From contig JBFHFS010000001.1 in NCBI GenBank assembly GCA_041583495.1, forward strand, positions 124,001 to 188,000: a stretch of 64,000 nucleotides of DNA, read 5' to 3'. This DNA comes from JBFHFS01 sp041583495 (lineage in GTDB: Bacteria > Bacteroidota > Bacteroidia > Bacteroidales > Marinilabiliaceae). The notes under the pieces were generated by a model that saw only the letters and a list, made by a program, of their open reading frames with translations, was not told where the DNA came from and made no database searches. The position numbers and the translations under genes are program-made. The first letter of the stretch is position 1. Every line of letters starts with the position of its first letter. Of the stretch, positions 42,685 to 49,834 are shown piece by piece.

Positions 42685-43872
42685 TTACTCCAGAATTTCA
42701 GTAATCTGTCCGGCACCTACGGTACGTCCACCTTCACGGATTGCGAAACGCAAACCAAGATTAATGGCCACAGGATAGATCAATTCAACAGTAATTGTTA
42801 CGTTGTCACCTGGCATAACCATTTCGGAACCTTCGGGCAGGGTAATTTCACCTGTAACGTCGAGGGTACGAACATAAAACTGGGGACGATATTTATTATG
42901 GAAAGGGGTATGACGACCACCTTCTTCTTTTTTCAACACATAAATCTCGGCCTTAAATTTGGTATGAGGAGTGATTGAACCTGGCTTGCCAATAACCATC
43001 CCACGCTTGATCATTTCTTTGTCGATACCGCGGAGCAACAATCCAACGTTGTCGCCGGCTTGTCCTTCATTCAGAATCTTACGGAACATCTCAACACCGG
43101 TACAAACGGTCTTTTTACCTTCTGCACCCAAACCAATCAGCTGCATCTCGTCACCTGTATGAATAACACCGGTTTCGATACGGCCGGTAGCCACAGTTCC
43201 CCTACCAGTAATAGAGAATACATCCTCAACAGGCATCAGGAAAGGTTTGTCAACGTCACGGGCAGGAAGTGGAATCCAGCTGTCAACAGCATCCATCAAT
43301 TCCATTACTTTCTCTTCCCACTGGGGCTCACCATTGAGAGCACCTAAAGCAGAACCCATAATAACAGGCGCATTGTCACCATCGAAGTCGTAAAAGTTCA
43401 ACAGATCGCGAACTTCCATTTCCACCAGTTCCAAAAGTTCTTCATCGTCCACCATATCCACTTTGTTAAGGAATACAACGATCTTAGGAACATTTACCTG
43501 ACGAGCCAACAGGATGTGCTCACGTGTCTGAGGCATAGGGCCATCAGTGGCAGCGCAAACCAAAATTGCACCGTCCATTTGGGCAGCACCAGTAACCATG
43601 TTCTTAACATAGTCGGCGTGACCAGGGCAATCCACGTGAGCATAGTGACGATTTTCAGTCTGATACTCAACGTGAGCAGTATTAATTGTAATACCCCGTT
43701 CTTTTTCCTCAGGAGCATTATCAATTGAATCAAATGCTTTAATTTCGGCCCACCCTTTTTTAGCCAACACCATAGTGATAGCAGCTGTCAGGGTAGTTTT
43801 ACCATGGTCGACGTGACCAATGGTTCCGATATTAACGTGAGGCTTTGTCCTTTGAAATTGTTCTTTAGCCAT
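42685..43872 (-). CDS. tuf: Elongation factor Tu
   Basis: 395 residues. GTPase motifs GHVDHGKTTL (G1), DCPGHADYVKNM (G3) and NKVDMVDD (G4) are intact; the C-terminal VGAGQITEI is standard. Delivers aminoacyl-tRNA to the ribosome. Between tRNA-Thr and tRNA-Trp, an arrangement seen in many bacteria. Confidence 0.99.
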   Translation of the reverse strand: MAKEQFQRTKPHVNIGTIGHVDHGKTTLTAAITMVLAKKGWAEIKAFDSIDNAPEEKERGITINTAHVEYQTENRHYAHVDCPGHADYVKNMVTGAAQMDGAILVCAATDGPMPQTREHILLARQVNVPKIVVFLNKVDMVDDEELLELVEMEVRDLLNFYDFDGDNAPVIMGSALGALNGEPQWEEKVMELMDAVDSWIPLPARDVDKPFLMPVEDVFSITGRGTVATGRIETGVIHTGDEMQLIGLGAEGKKTVCTGVEMFRKILNEGQAGDNVGLLLRGIDKEMIKRGMVIGKPGSITPHTKFKAEIYVLKKEEGGRHTPFHNKYRPQFYVRTLDVTGEITLPEGSEMVMPGDNVTITVELIYPVAINLGLRFAIREGGRTVGAGQITEILE

Positions 43873-43936
43873 AACTCGAAATAATTAGACAATTAAATAT
43901 AAATTGAAACCACTGTTTATATAATCACAAACCAGG

Positions 43937-44011
43937 TGGAGCCAATGACGGGAGTTGAACCCGTGACCTCTTCCTTACCAAGGAAGCGCTCTACCACTGA
44001 GCTACATCGGC
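43937..44011 (-). tRNA. tRNA-Thr (anticodon GGT)
   Basis: Acceptor GCCGATG pairs with CATTGGC; anticodon stem CTTCC/GGAAG with loop TTGGTAA (anticodon GGT); T-loop TTCAACT; discriminator U followed by an encoded CCA (43937-43939). It stands 64 bp upstream of tuf and is the first gene of the block. Confidence 0.97.
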
Positions 44012-44097
44012 AAATATACAGGCTGTGAAAGCCCTTAAATATTGATTCACAAATGATTATTCCTGATTTAAAGATCAACTCTTCCTGATCAGGGCCA

Positions 44098-44105
44098 CAA
44101 AGGTA
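44098..44105 (-). promoter_or_regulatory. Candidate -7 element (TACCTTTG) for the tRNA-Thr/tuf/rpoBC unit
   Basis: On the minus strand the sequence TACCTTTG matches the Bacteroidota -7 consensus TAnnTTTG, about 87 bp before tRNA-Thr. A clear -33 TTG at the usual 19-21 nt is missing (nearest TTTG is 13 nt upstream), which lowers confidence. Confidence 0.4.
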
Positions 44106-44334
44106 ATTATTTTAGGCCCAAAATACCACAGAATCCTTGCTTTTTTCTCAAAAAACAGAAAAATTTCTTTCGTAAACTAATAAATCAAGGAACATGCAAA
44201 AAAGCCCCTAAGGGGGAAAAACCTGGTCCATTCATTCCAATAGGCTGATTACCATCGATAACCAGCCTATTGAAAACGTTTTATCAAGCTGTAACTGCCA
44301 TTAAAAACGGTGTGCAAATGTATAATTAATTTTC

Positions 44335-44361
44335 AAAGAGCCCAAAATTTGGGGGCTCTTT
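44335..44361 (-). terminator. Hairpin terminator after hpf
   Basis: AAAGAGCCC pairs with GGGCTCTTT seven bases past the hpf stop. The U-run is stronger on the plus strand (six T) than on the minus strand (three), but its place directly after hpf suggests it ends the rpsU-xerC-hpf unit. Confidence 0.65.
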
Positions 44362-44367
44362 TTTAAA

Positions 44368-44667
44368 CTATTTAATTTTAAGTTTTTCTTTTCGTTTAAT
44401 CAATTGTTTACGGATGGCTTCGCAAGCCAAATCGACAGACTCCTCGAACGTTTTACTCTGTTTCTTAGCAAAAAGAACCGAACCCGGAATCCCTACCGAA
44501 AGCTCCGACACTTTATTTTCGGTGGTTTCGGATTTGTCGAGACGCAGAATCACTTCCGCGCCAATGATGTCATCAGAAAACTGGTCCAATTTTCCAACTT
44601 TTTGCTGAATAAAACCTTCCAGCTTCTCTGTAGCATCAAAGCGAACCGATTGAATTGTAATGTTCAT
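44368..44667 (-). CDS. hpf: Ribosome hibernation promoting factor (short HPF/RaiA)
   Basis: 99 residues, the short form without a C-terminal dimerisation domain. MNITIQSVRFDATEKLEGFI, then KVGKLDQFSDDIIGAEVILRL, and the end KSKTFEESVDLACEAIRKQL (approximate) are typical of the sigma-54 modulation/S30EA family. It binds 30S subunits and inactivates ribosomes in stationary phase. It lies 19 bp downstream of xerC on the same strand. Confidence 0.95.
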   Translation of the reverse strand: MNITIQSVRFDATEKLEGFIQQKVGKLDQFSDDIIGAEVILRLDKSETTENKVSELSVGIPGSVLFAKKQSKTFEESVDLACEAIRKQLIKRKEKLKIK

Positions 44668-44686
44668 AAGTTACTCCTCCATTCAT

Positions 44687-45571
44687 TTAAGCTCTGGGAT
44701 GAGCTTGTTTATATATAGTTGACAATTTTTCAAAAGTATTGTGCGTATAAATCTGCGTGGCGTTTAAATTAGCATGCCCCAACAACTCTTTAATAACATT
44801 TAAGTCGGCCCCCCTGTTTAAAAGAATGGTGGCAAAAGTATGTCTGAGAATATGGGGACTTTTTTGTGCCAGGGTACTCACCAACCGAAGATTCTTGTTT
44901 ACAACCCGATACACCAGTTTGTTGTAAACATTCTTGCCCGATGCCGTTAAGAAAAAGGCCCTTCCTCTATCCTCTCCAAACGCTTCGTTGCGTACCCTTA
45001 TATATTGTAAAACCCCCTTTACGGTACTTTGGTTCATCGGAACCAGACGTTCTTTATTCCTTTTTCCCAAAACCTTAATCATTCCCCCTTTTAAGTCAAA
45101 ATTTCGGTCTTTAAGGTCAACCAGTTCAGAGAGCCGGATACCGGTAGCATAAAACAAATCGATTATCGTGCGATCGCGGATCCCTTCATAACTATCCTCA
45201 AAAGGCACCTGGTCGAGCAAGAAATCCATCTCCTTCTCCTTAATAAAGCCGGGTAAATTTTTGGGGATTTTTGGGAGCAACAAGGTTGACGAGGGGTTCG
45301 CCTCGATTACTCCTTCACGAAGCAGGTGTTTGTAATAGGATTTCACGGAGGCGACTTTCCGGTGAATCGACCGGGGTTTTAAATTTTGGTAGTGCATCCA
45401 CACCACCCAGTTACGTATCACCTTTGGGGTAACCAGAAGTTCGTCCTCCACTCCACTTTCAAGCAAAAAGCCGGAGAATTGTTTCAAATCCCCTTCATAA
45501 GCCACAATTGTGTGAGCAGAATACCGCTTTTCGAATCGAAGATAATCTATGAAAGAGGGTAAATATTGCAT
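44687..45571 (-). CDS. xerC: Tyrosine recombinase XerC
   Basis: 294 residues. N-terminal SAM-like core-binding domain (SFIDYLRFEKRYSAHTIVAY) and C-terminal catalytic domain with Arg in YATGIRLSELVDL, Lys in VLGKRNKERLVPM, HILRHTFATILLNRG (His-x-x-Arg), LLGHANL and the catalytic Tyr in TQIYTH. Length and context (between rpsU and hpf, a standard Bacteroidota order) identify the chromosome-dimer resolvase rather than a phage integrase. Its ATG directly follows the U-tract of the rpsU terminator, so expression probably depends on read-through or on a promoter within that hairpin. Confidence 0.95.
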   Translation of the reverse strand: MQYLPSFIDYLRFEKRYSAHTIVAYEGDLKQFSGFLLESGVEDELLVTPKVIRNWVVWMHYQNLKPRSIHRKVASVKSYYKHLLREGVIEANPSSTLLLPKIPKNLPGFIKEKEMDFLLDQVPFEDSYEGIRDRTIIDLFYATGIRLSELVDLKDRNFDLKGGMIKVLGKRNKERLVPMNQSTVKGVLQYIRVRNEAFGEDRGRAFFLTASGKNVYNKLVYRVVNKNLRLVSTLAQKSPHILRHTFATILLNRGADLNVIKELLGHANLNATQIYTHNTFEKLSTIYKQAHPRA

Positions 45572-45578
45572 AAAAAAA

Positions 45579-45642
45579 ACGTCTGATTTTTCCCTTCTGG
45601 TTTTAGCGAAATATACGAAAAAACCATGGAAAAATCAGACGT
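45579..45642 (-). terminator. Large two-stem terminator between rpsU and xerC
   Basis: A perfect 15-bp outer stem (ACGTCTGATTTTTCC with its complement, 45628-45642 and 45579-45593) encloses an inner stem TGGTTTT/AAAACCA. On the minus strand the outer stem is followed by eight T and then immediately by the xerC ATG. The loop contains TATATTTC, one base from the -7 consensus. Confidence 0.85.
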
Positions 45643-45660
45643 CTAAAGAAATAAAATAAA

Positions 45661-45852
45661 TTAATCCTCTTCCTCTTGAAGGTGCTGGATATAAATTGCT
45701 TTTTTGATTTTCTCTCGGTTAATAACAGAAGGTTTGGCAAATGCCTGGCGTCTACGCAATTCACGCATTCTGCCGGTTTTGTCAAATTTTCTTTTGAACT
45801 TCTTCAGTGCACGTTCAATGTTTTCGCCTTCTTTAATAGGAACTATTATCAT
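45661..45852 (-). CDS. rpsU: 30S ribosomal protein S21
   Basis: 63 residues. IIVPIKEGENIERALKKFKR, FDKTGRMRELRRRQAFAKPS, and a Lys/Glu-rich tail. S21 is a small basic 30S protein; in Bacteroidota it is implicated in handling the anti-Shine-Dalgarno. Followed by a strong terminator before xerC. Confidence 0.97.
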   Translation of the reverse strand: MIIVPIKEGENIERALKKFKRKFDKTGRMRELRRRQAFAKPSVINREKIKKAIYIQHLQEEED

Positions 45853-46143
45853 AACTCAGTTTTAATTTTTAAAATCAATTCAAATTAATTAATACACACA
45901 ACCTGTACCTCTTGCTGATAAGAAGCAGGCTTAAAAAACTTTTTGTTTGTAGACCATCCTTCCTAAATCAAAAAAGATGGACTTTAAAATCATAAATTAT
46001 TAAACAACCTCCTAACTAAAAAATTAGACTATTCCCCTTGGTTAAAATCACTTCAACAAGGGTTTAAAAAATTCACTGCAAAGAAAATGAAGTTTCAGCA
46101 TTGAAACAAGTTTAATTTCATTTTTTTCGATATTGGCCAATAA

Positions 46144-47178
46144 TTATTCTATTGGGCCCCGGCTGGTTGGCAAAGAATCGGGATGAAAGACCAAATAGGG
46201 CCCCAACCGGTCAATCTTATGGTCATCGAAAGAGGGAAACCTTTTCAGTTCTTCTAAACTATTTATCGCTCCCTGCTCCTTTCGGTATTCCACTATATCA
46301 CGAGCCTGATAAAAATCGATGTAGGGATGTTGCTTGAGGCGTCGCAGGGAGGACCGATTTACATCGATAACCTCCATTTGGGTTTCATCAACAAAAAGAT
46401 GGTTCACCATCTCGTCGAAGAGCTCCTGAGAGACGCCATAAACTTCTTTGACCTGCGACACCGAATAAAAACCACCCAGCGCTTCCCGAAAAGCCACTAT
46501 CCTTTTGGATAAAACGGGCCCCACACCCCGAAAATTCATCCACTCTTCGGCAGTGGTCGTGTTGACTTCTATAGACCAATGGGCGGACTCTTCGGGGGCC
46601 GCTTTCTCCATCTGGAAAGATGGCTGACTCTCCCCTTTCGGGCTAACGGCAGTGGTTGAGTTTTTGTTTCCAAAACTGCCGGCCATTTCTGCCCTCTGCT
46701 CTGTTAAGTGGAGGGAGGAATTTCCCCGGCTTTTTTTCTCGGGTCCGTTCTGTGCAATCGCTGGTTTGCAACTGGCATATTGGATCAACCGTCCGGCTAA
46801 GACCGAATCGAGCCCATACACTTTTCTTATCTCTTCCTCAGTAAAAAAACGCCCGCCTGCCTCCCGGTATTTAATCCAGTTCACTATCGCCCCAGGAGGC
46901 ACCCCCATTGATTGCAACCGGGCCACAGAAACATCATTTGGGTTGAAGAGGGACCATTCTTTTTCCTCATCTGCAAACAGAAAAGGTTGTTCATCAACCT
47001 GCCTTGAATCGGGTTCGAAAACCACGGCATCCTGATAACCATCCAAAGTGGGAATCACCTTTTGCCCAACAAACAGGGGGAGGCACAGGCGCAATAATAG
47101 AAGCGCCAATACAATAGCAAAAAGAAGAAGGATGCCATATTGTTCATTCCGGGAGAAAGAGAGCCAATCTTTCCACAT
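46144..47178 (-). CDS. Membrane-anchored helix-hairpin-helix protein
   Basis: 344 residues. One N-terminal transmembrane helix (GILLLFAIVLALLLLRLCLP, residues about 15-34), then three ComEA-like helix-hairpin-helix units: around 75-135 (FNPNDVSVARLQSMGVPPGA), 208-262 (EEWMNFRGVGPVLSKRIVAF), and 270-330 (IDVNRSSLRRLKQHPYIDFY). HhH motifs bind DNA; the second carries the best GVGP core. Such proteins are widespread in Bacteroidota; a role in DNA uptake or envelope-linked DNA binding is only inferred. Confidence 0.88.
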   Translation of the reverse strand: MWKDWLSFSRNEQYGILLLFAIVLALLLLRLCLPLFVGQKVIPTLDGYQDAVVFEPDSRQVDEQPFLFADEEKEWSLFNPNDVSVARLQSMGVPPGAIVNWIKYREAGGRFFTEEEIRKVYGLDSVLAGRLIQYASCKPAIAQNGPEKKSRGNSSLHLTEQRAEMAGSFGNKNSTTAVSPKGESQPSFQMEKAAPEESAHWSIEVNTTTAEEWMNFRGVGPVLSKRIVAFREALGGFYSVSQVKEVYGVSQELFDEMVNHLFVDETQMEVIDVNRSSLRRLKQHPYIDFYQARDIVEYRKEQGAINSLEELKRFPSFDDHKIDRLGPYLVFHPDSLPTSRGPIE

Positions 47179-47238
47179 GGCTTTTTAATTCAATATAACT
47201 TATTTTCTCCTGGGTTTCAAGTCAGCCAAACAGCTTTC

Positions 47239-48573
47239 TTACCCAAACAAAAAGTTAAGTAACCCTAACCCATTTAAAAACACCAGAGCGATAGCAACCG
47301 GGGCCACAAATTTTACAATAAACATAAAGAGGCCAAAAAGGCGAGCCCTTTTCCCATCGGCTTCTATCTCCTGACGAACAACTTTACTGCCCAGGACATA
47401 ACCCACAAAAATCACGACAAAAACACCACCCAGAGGCAACAAGATATTAGACGACACAAAATCGAAGGTGTCGAATATGGCCCCATAAATGGCACAAAGG
47501 ATGCCCATAAAGCCCATCACTCCGGCGGCAACCCAGGTAGCCGTTTTACGATTCATTTTTAACTGCTCCACAAAATAGGCCACCACCACTTCGAGTAAAG
47601 AGATTGAAGAGGTCAGCGCTGCAATTGCCAGCAAAACAAAGAATATTAACGCGAAGAAATAGCCCCCGGCCATCTGATTAAAAACATTGGGAAGCGTAAC
47701 AAACACCAACCCAGGCCCCTGATTGGGTTCCAGCCCAAATGCAAACGCCGCGGGAAAAATAGCCACTCCGGCCAGAACGGCAATCATCGTATCGGCCAGA
47801 GAGACCGATAGTGCCGTTCCTCCAAGACTCATGGAACTTTTGAAGTAAGACCCGTAAGTAGCCAGAACCCCCATCCCAATGCTCAGGGAGAAAAAGGCCT
47901 GCCCAAGCGCCATAAGGAACACCTTTGGAGTGATGTCAGAAAAGTGCGGTACAAACAAAAAAGCCAACCCTTCGCCGGCCCCCTCAAGGGTAACCGACCG
48001 GACATTAAGGAGCAAAATAATTACAAAAAGTACCGGCATTAATATCTTGGAATATTTTTCAATCCCATTTTTAATACCGGATTGTACTATAAAAGCACTC
48101 AGTGCCAAAAAAGTGAGGGTCCAGAAAACCGGAAGCCAAAGGTTGCCTTTCAGAGCTTCAAACACCTCCACGATTTGGGTGGGACTCTTGTCGCCCAGAC
48201 TGTTGGAGAAGGCCAAAAACACGTAATGCAAGGTCCATCCCGCTACGACCGAATAAAAGGCAACAATCAGAAAGGCGGCTCCCACCCCCATCACCCCCAC
48301 AAGATACCAGGGTTTGCCCGGGGCTAATTTTTTGAAAGCCCCAAACACATTTAGCCGGGCTTTTCGGCCAATCAAAAACTCGGAGATCATCACCGGGACT
48401 CCAATCAAGAGGACGAAAAACAGGTACAACAGCAGGAAGGCCCCGCCACCATTTTCGCCCAGCACATAAGGAAATCGCCAGATATTTCCCAGCCCGATGG
48501 CTGAGCCGGCAGCAGCTGCAATAACACCAAACTTACTTGAAAAGCTGTCTCTTAGGGGAGGATTTAAAGCCAT
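47239..48573 (-). CDS. Sodium-dependent transporter, SNF (NSS) family
   Basis: 444 residues with 11-12 hydrophobic segments. The first helix carries the family signature AAAGSAIGLGNIWRFPYVLG, and NGGGAFLLLYLFFVLLIGVP follows. These are Na+-coupled symporters of amino acids or related solutes (LeuT/MhsT class); the substrate is not evident. The gene follows the fbaA terminator and stands 60 bp ahead of the HhH gene on the same strand. Confidence 0.95.
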   Translation of the reverse strand: MALNPPLRDSFSSKFGVIAAAAGSAIGLGNIWRFPYVLGENGGGAFLLLYLFFVLLIGVPVMISEFLIGRKARLNVFGAFKKLAPGKPWYLVGVMGVGAAFLIVAFYSVVAGWTLHYVFLAFSNSLGDKSPTQIVEVFEALKGNLWLPVFWTLTFLALSAFIVQSGIKNGIEKYSKILMPVLFVIILLLNVRSVTLEGAGEGLAFLFVPHFSDITPKVFLMALGQAFFSLSIGMGVLATYGSYFKSSMSLGGTALSVSLADTMIAVLAGVAIFPAAFAFGLEPNQGPGLVFVTLPNVFNQMAGGYFFALIFFVLLAIAALTSSISLLEVVVAYFVEQLKMNRKTATWVAAGVMGFMGILCAIYGAIFDTFDFVSSNILLPLGGVFVVIFVGYVLGSKVVRQEIEADGKRARLFGLFMFIVKFVAPVAIALVFLNGLGLLNFLFG

Positions 48574-48607
48574 GAGGGAAAGCTAAAAGATAAAATGAAT
48601 AAAAAAA

Positions 48608-48631
48608 GACCCTCGTTGAATAGCGAGGGTC
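48608..48631 (-). terminator. Intrinsic terminator after fbaA
   Basis: On the minus strand GACCCTCG and CGAGGGTC pair around an 8-nt loop and run into TTTTTTTATTC. It lies 23 bp past the fbaA stop. Confidence 0.92.
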
Positions 48632-48653
48632 CAAATCACAAATAATACAAATA

Positions 48654-49733
48654 TTAAAGGCGATCGACACAGTTCAGATCACTAAAGGCGGTCTTCAAAC
48701 GTTCAATCACTGCTTCTTCACCAGTACGTAACCATTTGCGGGGATCGTAGAATTTCTTGTTTGGCACATCAGCCCCATCCGGGTTTCCGATTTGACCTTG
48801 CAGATAGTCATGATTCTTAGCTTCGTAAGCGCGAATACCATCCCAAAAGGCCCACTGGGTATCGGTGTCGATATTCATCTTAATCACACCGTAACCTATG
48901 GCTTCCCGAATATCCTTAAGAGCAGATCCTGAGCCGCCATGGAAAACAAAGTTTACAGGCTTCTCAGCGGTGCCCAGTTTTTTGGTGATATAGTCCTGTG
49001 AATTTTTCAATATCTCGGGACGAAGCTGCACATTACCGGGTTTGTATACACCATGTACGTTACCAAAGGAAGCAGCAATGGTAAAGTTGGGGGATATTTT
49101 CATCAACTCTTCATAAGCCAGGCAAACATCTTCAGGCTGGGTATAGAGCAGCGAATTGTCAACATTAGAATTGTCTACGCCATCTTCCTCACCACCGGTG
49201 ATACCCAACTCAATTTCGAGGGTCATCCCCATCTTGCTCATTCGGGTCAGATAGGTTTTACAAATGTCGATATTCTCTTGAAGAGGTTCTTCCGAGAGGT
49301 CGAGCATATGCGAGCTGAACAATGGTTTGCCAGTCTCTGCAAAGAATTTTTCGCCGGCATCCAATAATCCGTCGATCCAGGGCAATAATTTTTTAGCGGC
49401 ATGGTCGGTATGCAATACAACAGGCACGCCATAGGCTTCGGCCAACAGGTGTACATGTTTGGCTGCAGAGATCGCTCCCAGAACGGCAGCATCCTGACCT
49501 TGTCCTTTGGCTCCTTTACCAGCATAAAATGCAGCCCCCCCGTTGGACAACTGAATAATTACCGGTGCCTTCACCACCTGGGCGGCTTCCATAACGGCAT
49601 TTACGGAATTGCTACCCACCACATTAACGGCAGGAAGTGCAAATTGGTTTTCCCGTGCAATACGAAAAACCTCCTGAAGGTCTTTTCCGGCGATCACACC
49701 GGGTTTAACAACATCTAAAATTCTTTGATTCAT
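48654..49733 (-). CDS. fbaA: Fructose-bisphosphate aldolase, class II
   Basis: 359 residues, class IIA type. Zinc and substrate motifs: VVLHTDHAAKKLLPWIDGLL, GITGGEEDGVDN, FGNVHGVYKPGNV and FVFHGGSGSALKDI, with MNIDTDTQWAFWDGI near the end. Cleaves fructose-1,6-bisphosphate in glycolysis or makes it in gluconeogenesis. Monocistronic: own promoter (49793-49824) and terminator. Confidence 0.98.
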   Translation of the reverse strand: MNQRILDVVKPGVIAGKDLQEVFRIARENQFALPAVNVVGSNSVNAVMEAAQVVKAPVIIQLSNGGAAFYAGKGAKGQGQDAAVLGAISAAKHVHLLAEAYGVPVVLHTDHAAKKLLPWIDGLLDAGEKFFAETGKPLFSSHMLDLSEEPLQENIDICKTYLTRMSKMGMTLEIELGITGGEEDGVDNSNVDNSLLYTQPEDVCLAYEELMKISPNFTIAASFGNVHGVYKPGNVQLRPEILKNSQDYITKKLGTAEKPVNFVFHGGSGSALKDIREAIGYGVIKMNIDTDTQWAFWDGIRAYEAKNHDYLQGQIGNPDGADVPNKKFYDPRKWLRTGEEAVIERLKTAFSDLNCVDRL

Positions 49734-49792
49734 AATGGTATTTATTTATAAGGTATCCTAATATTTAATTAGATGGATAGTCAAAATCAATG

Positions 49793-49824
49793 CAAAATTA
49801 AGAATAAAATGCAAACAAAGGCAA
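49793..49824 (-). promoter_or_regulatory. Promoter of fbaA (TTG-N21-TAATTTTG)
   Basis: On the minus strand the -7 element TAATTTTG (49793-49800) is preceded by TTG (49822-49824) with 21 nt between, matching the Bacteroidota primary sigma consensus. The implied leader is about 50 nt. Confidence 0.6.
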
Positions 49825-49834
49825 CTGCCAACTC

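Larger units (their letters stand above)
44012..44367. other. Intergenic region with promoter and stem-loops between hpf and tRNA-Thr
   Basis: 356 bp without a protein gene. It holds the candidate promoter at 44098-44105, a CCCCTTAGGGG palindrome near 44204-44216 followed by U-rich sequence on the minus strand, a 10-bp stem-loop at 44238-44272 (CAATAGGCTG and complement), and the hpf terminator hairpin at 44335-44361. Confidence 0.6.

Noticed and set aside
44687..45571. Tyrosine recombinase considered as a phage or integron integrase
   Set aside because: Length, sequence and the rpsU-xerC-hpf context fit the housekeeping XerC; no att sites, tRNA duplication or phage genes nearby.
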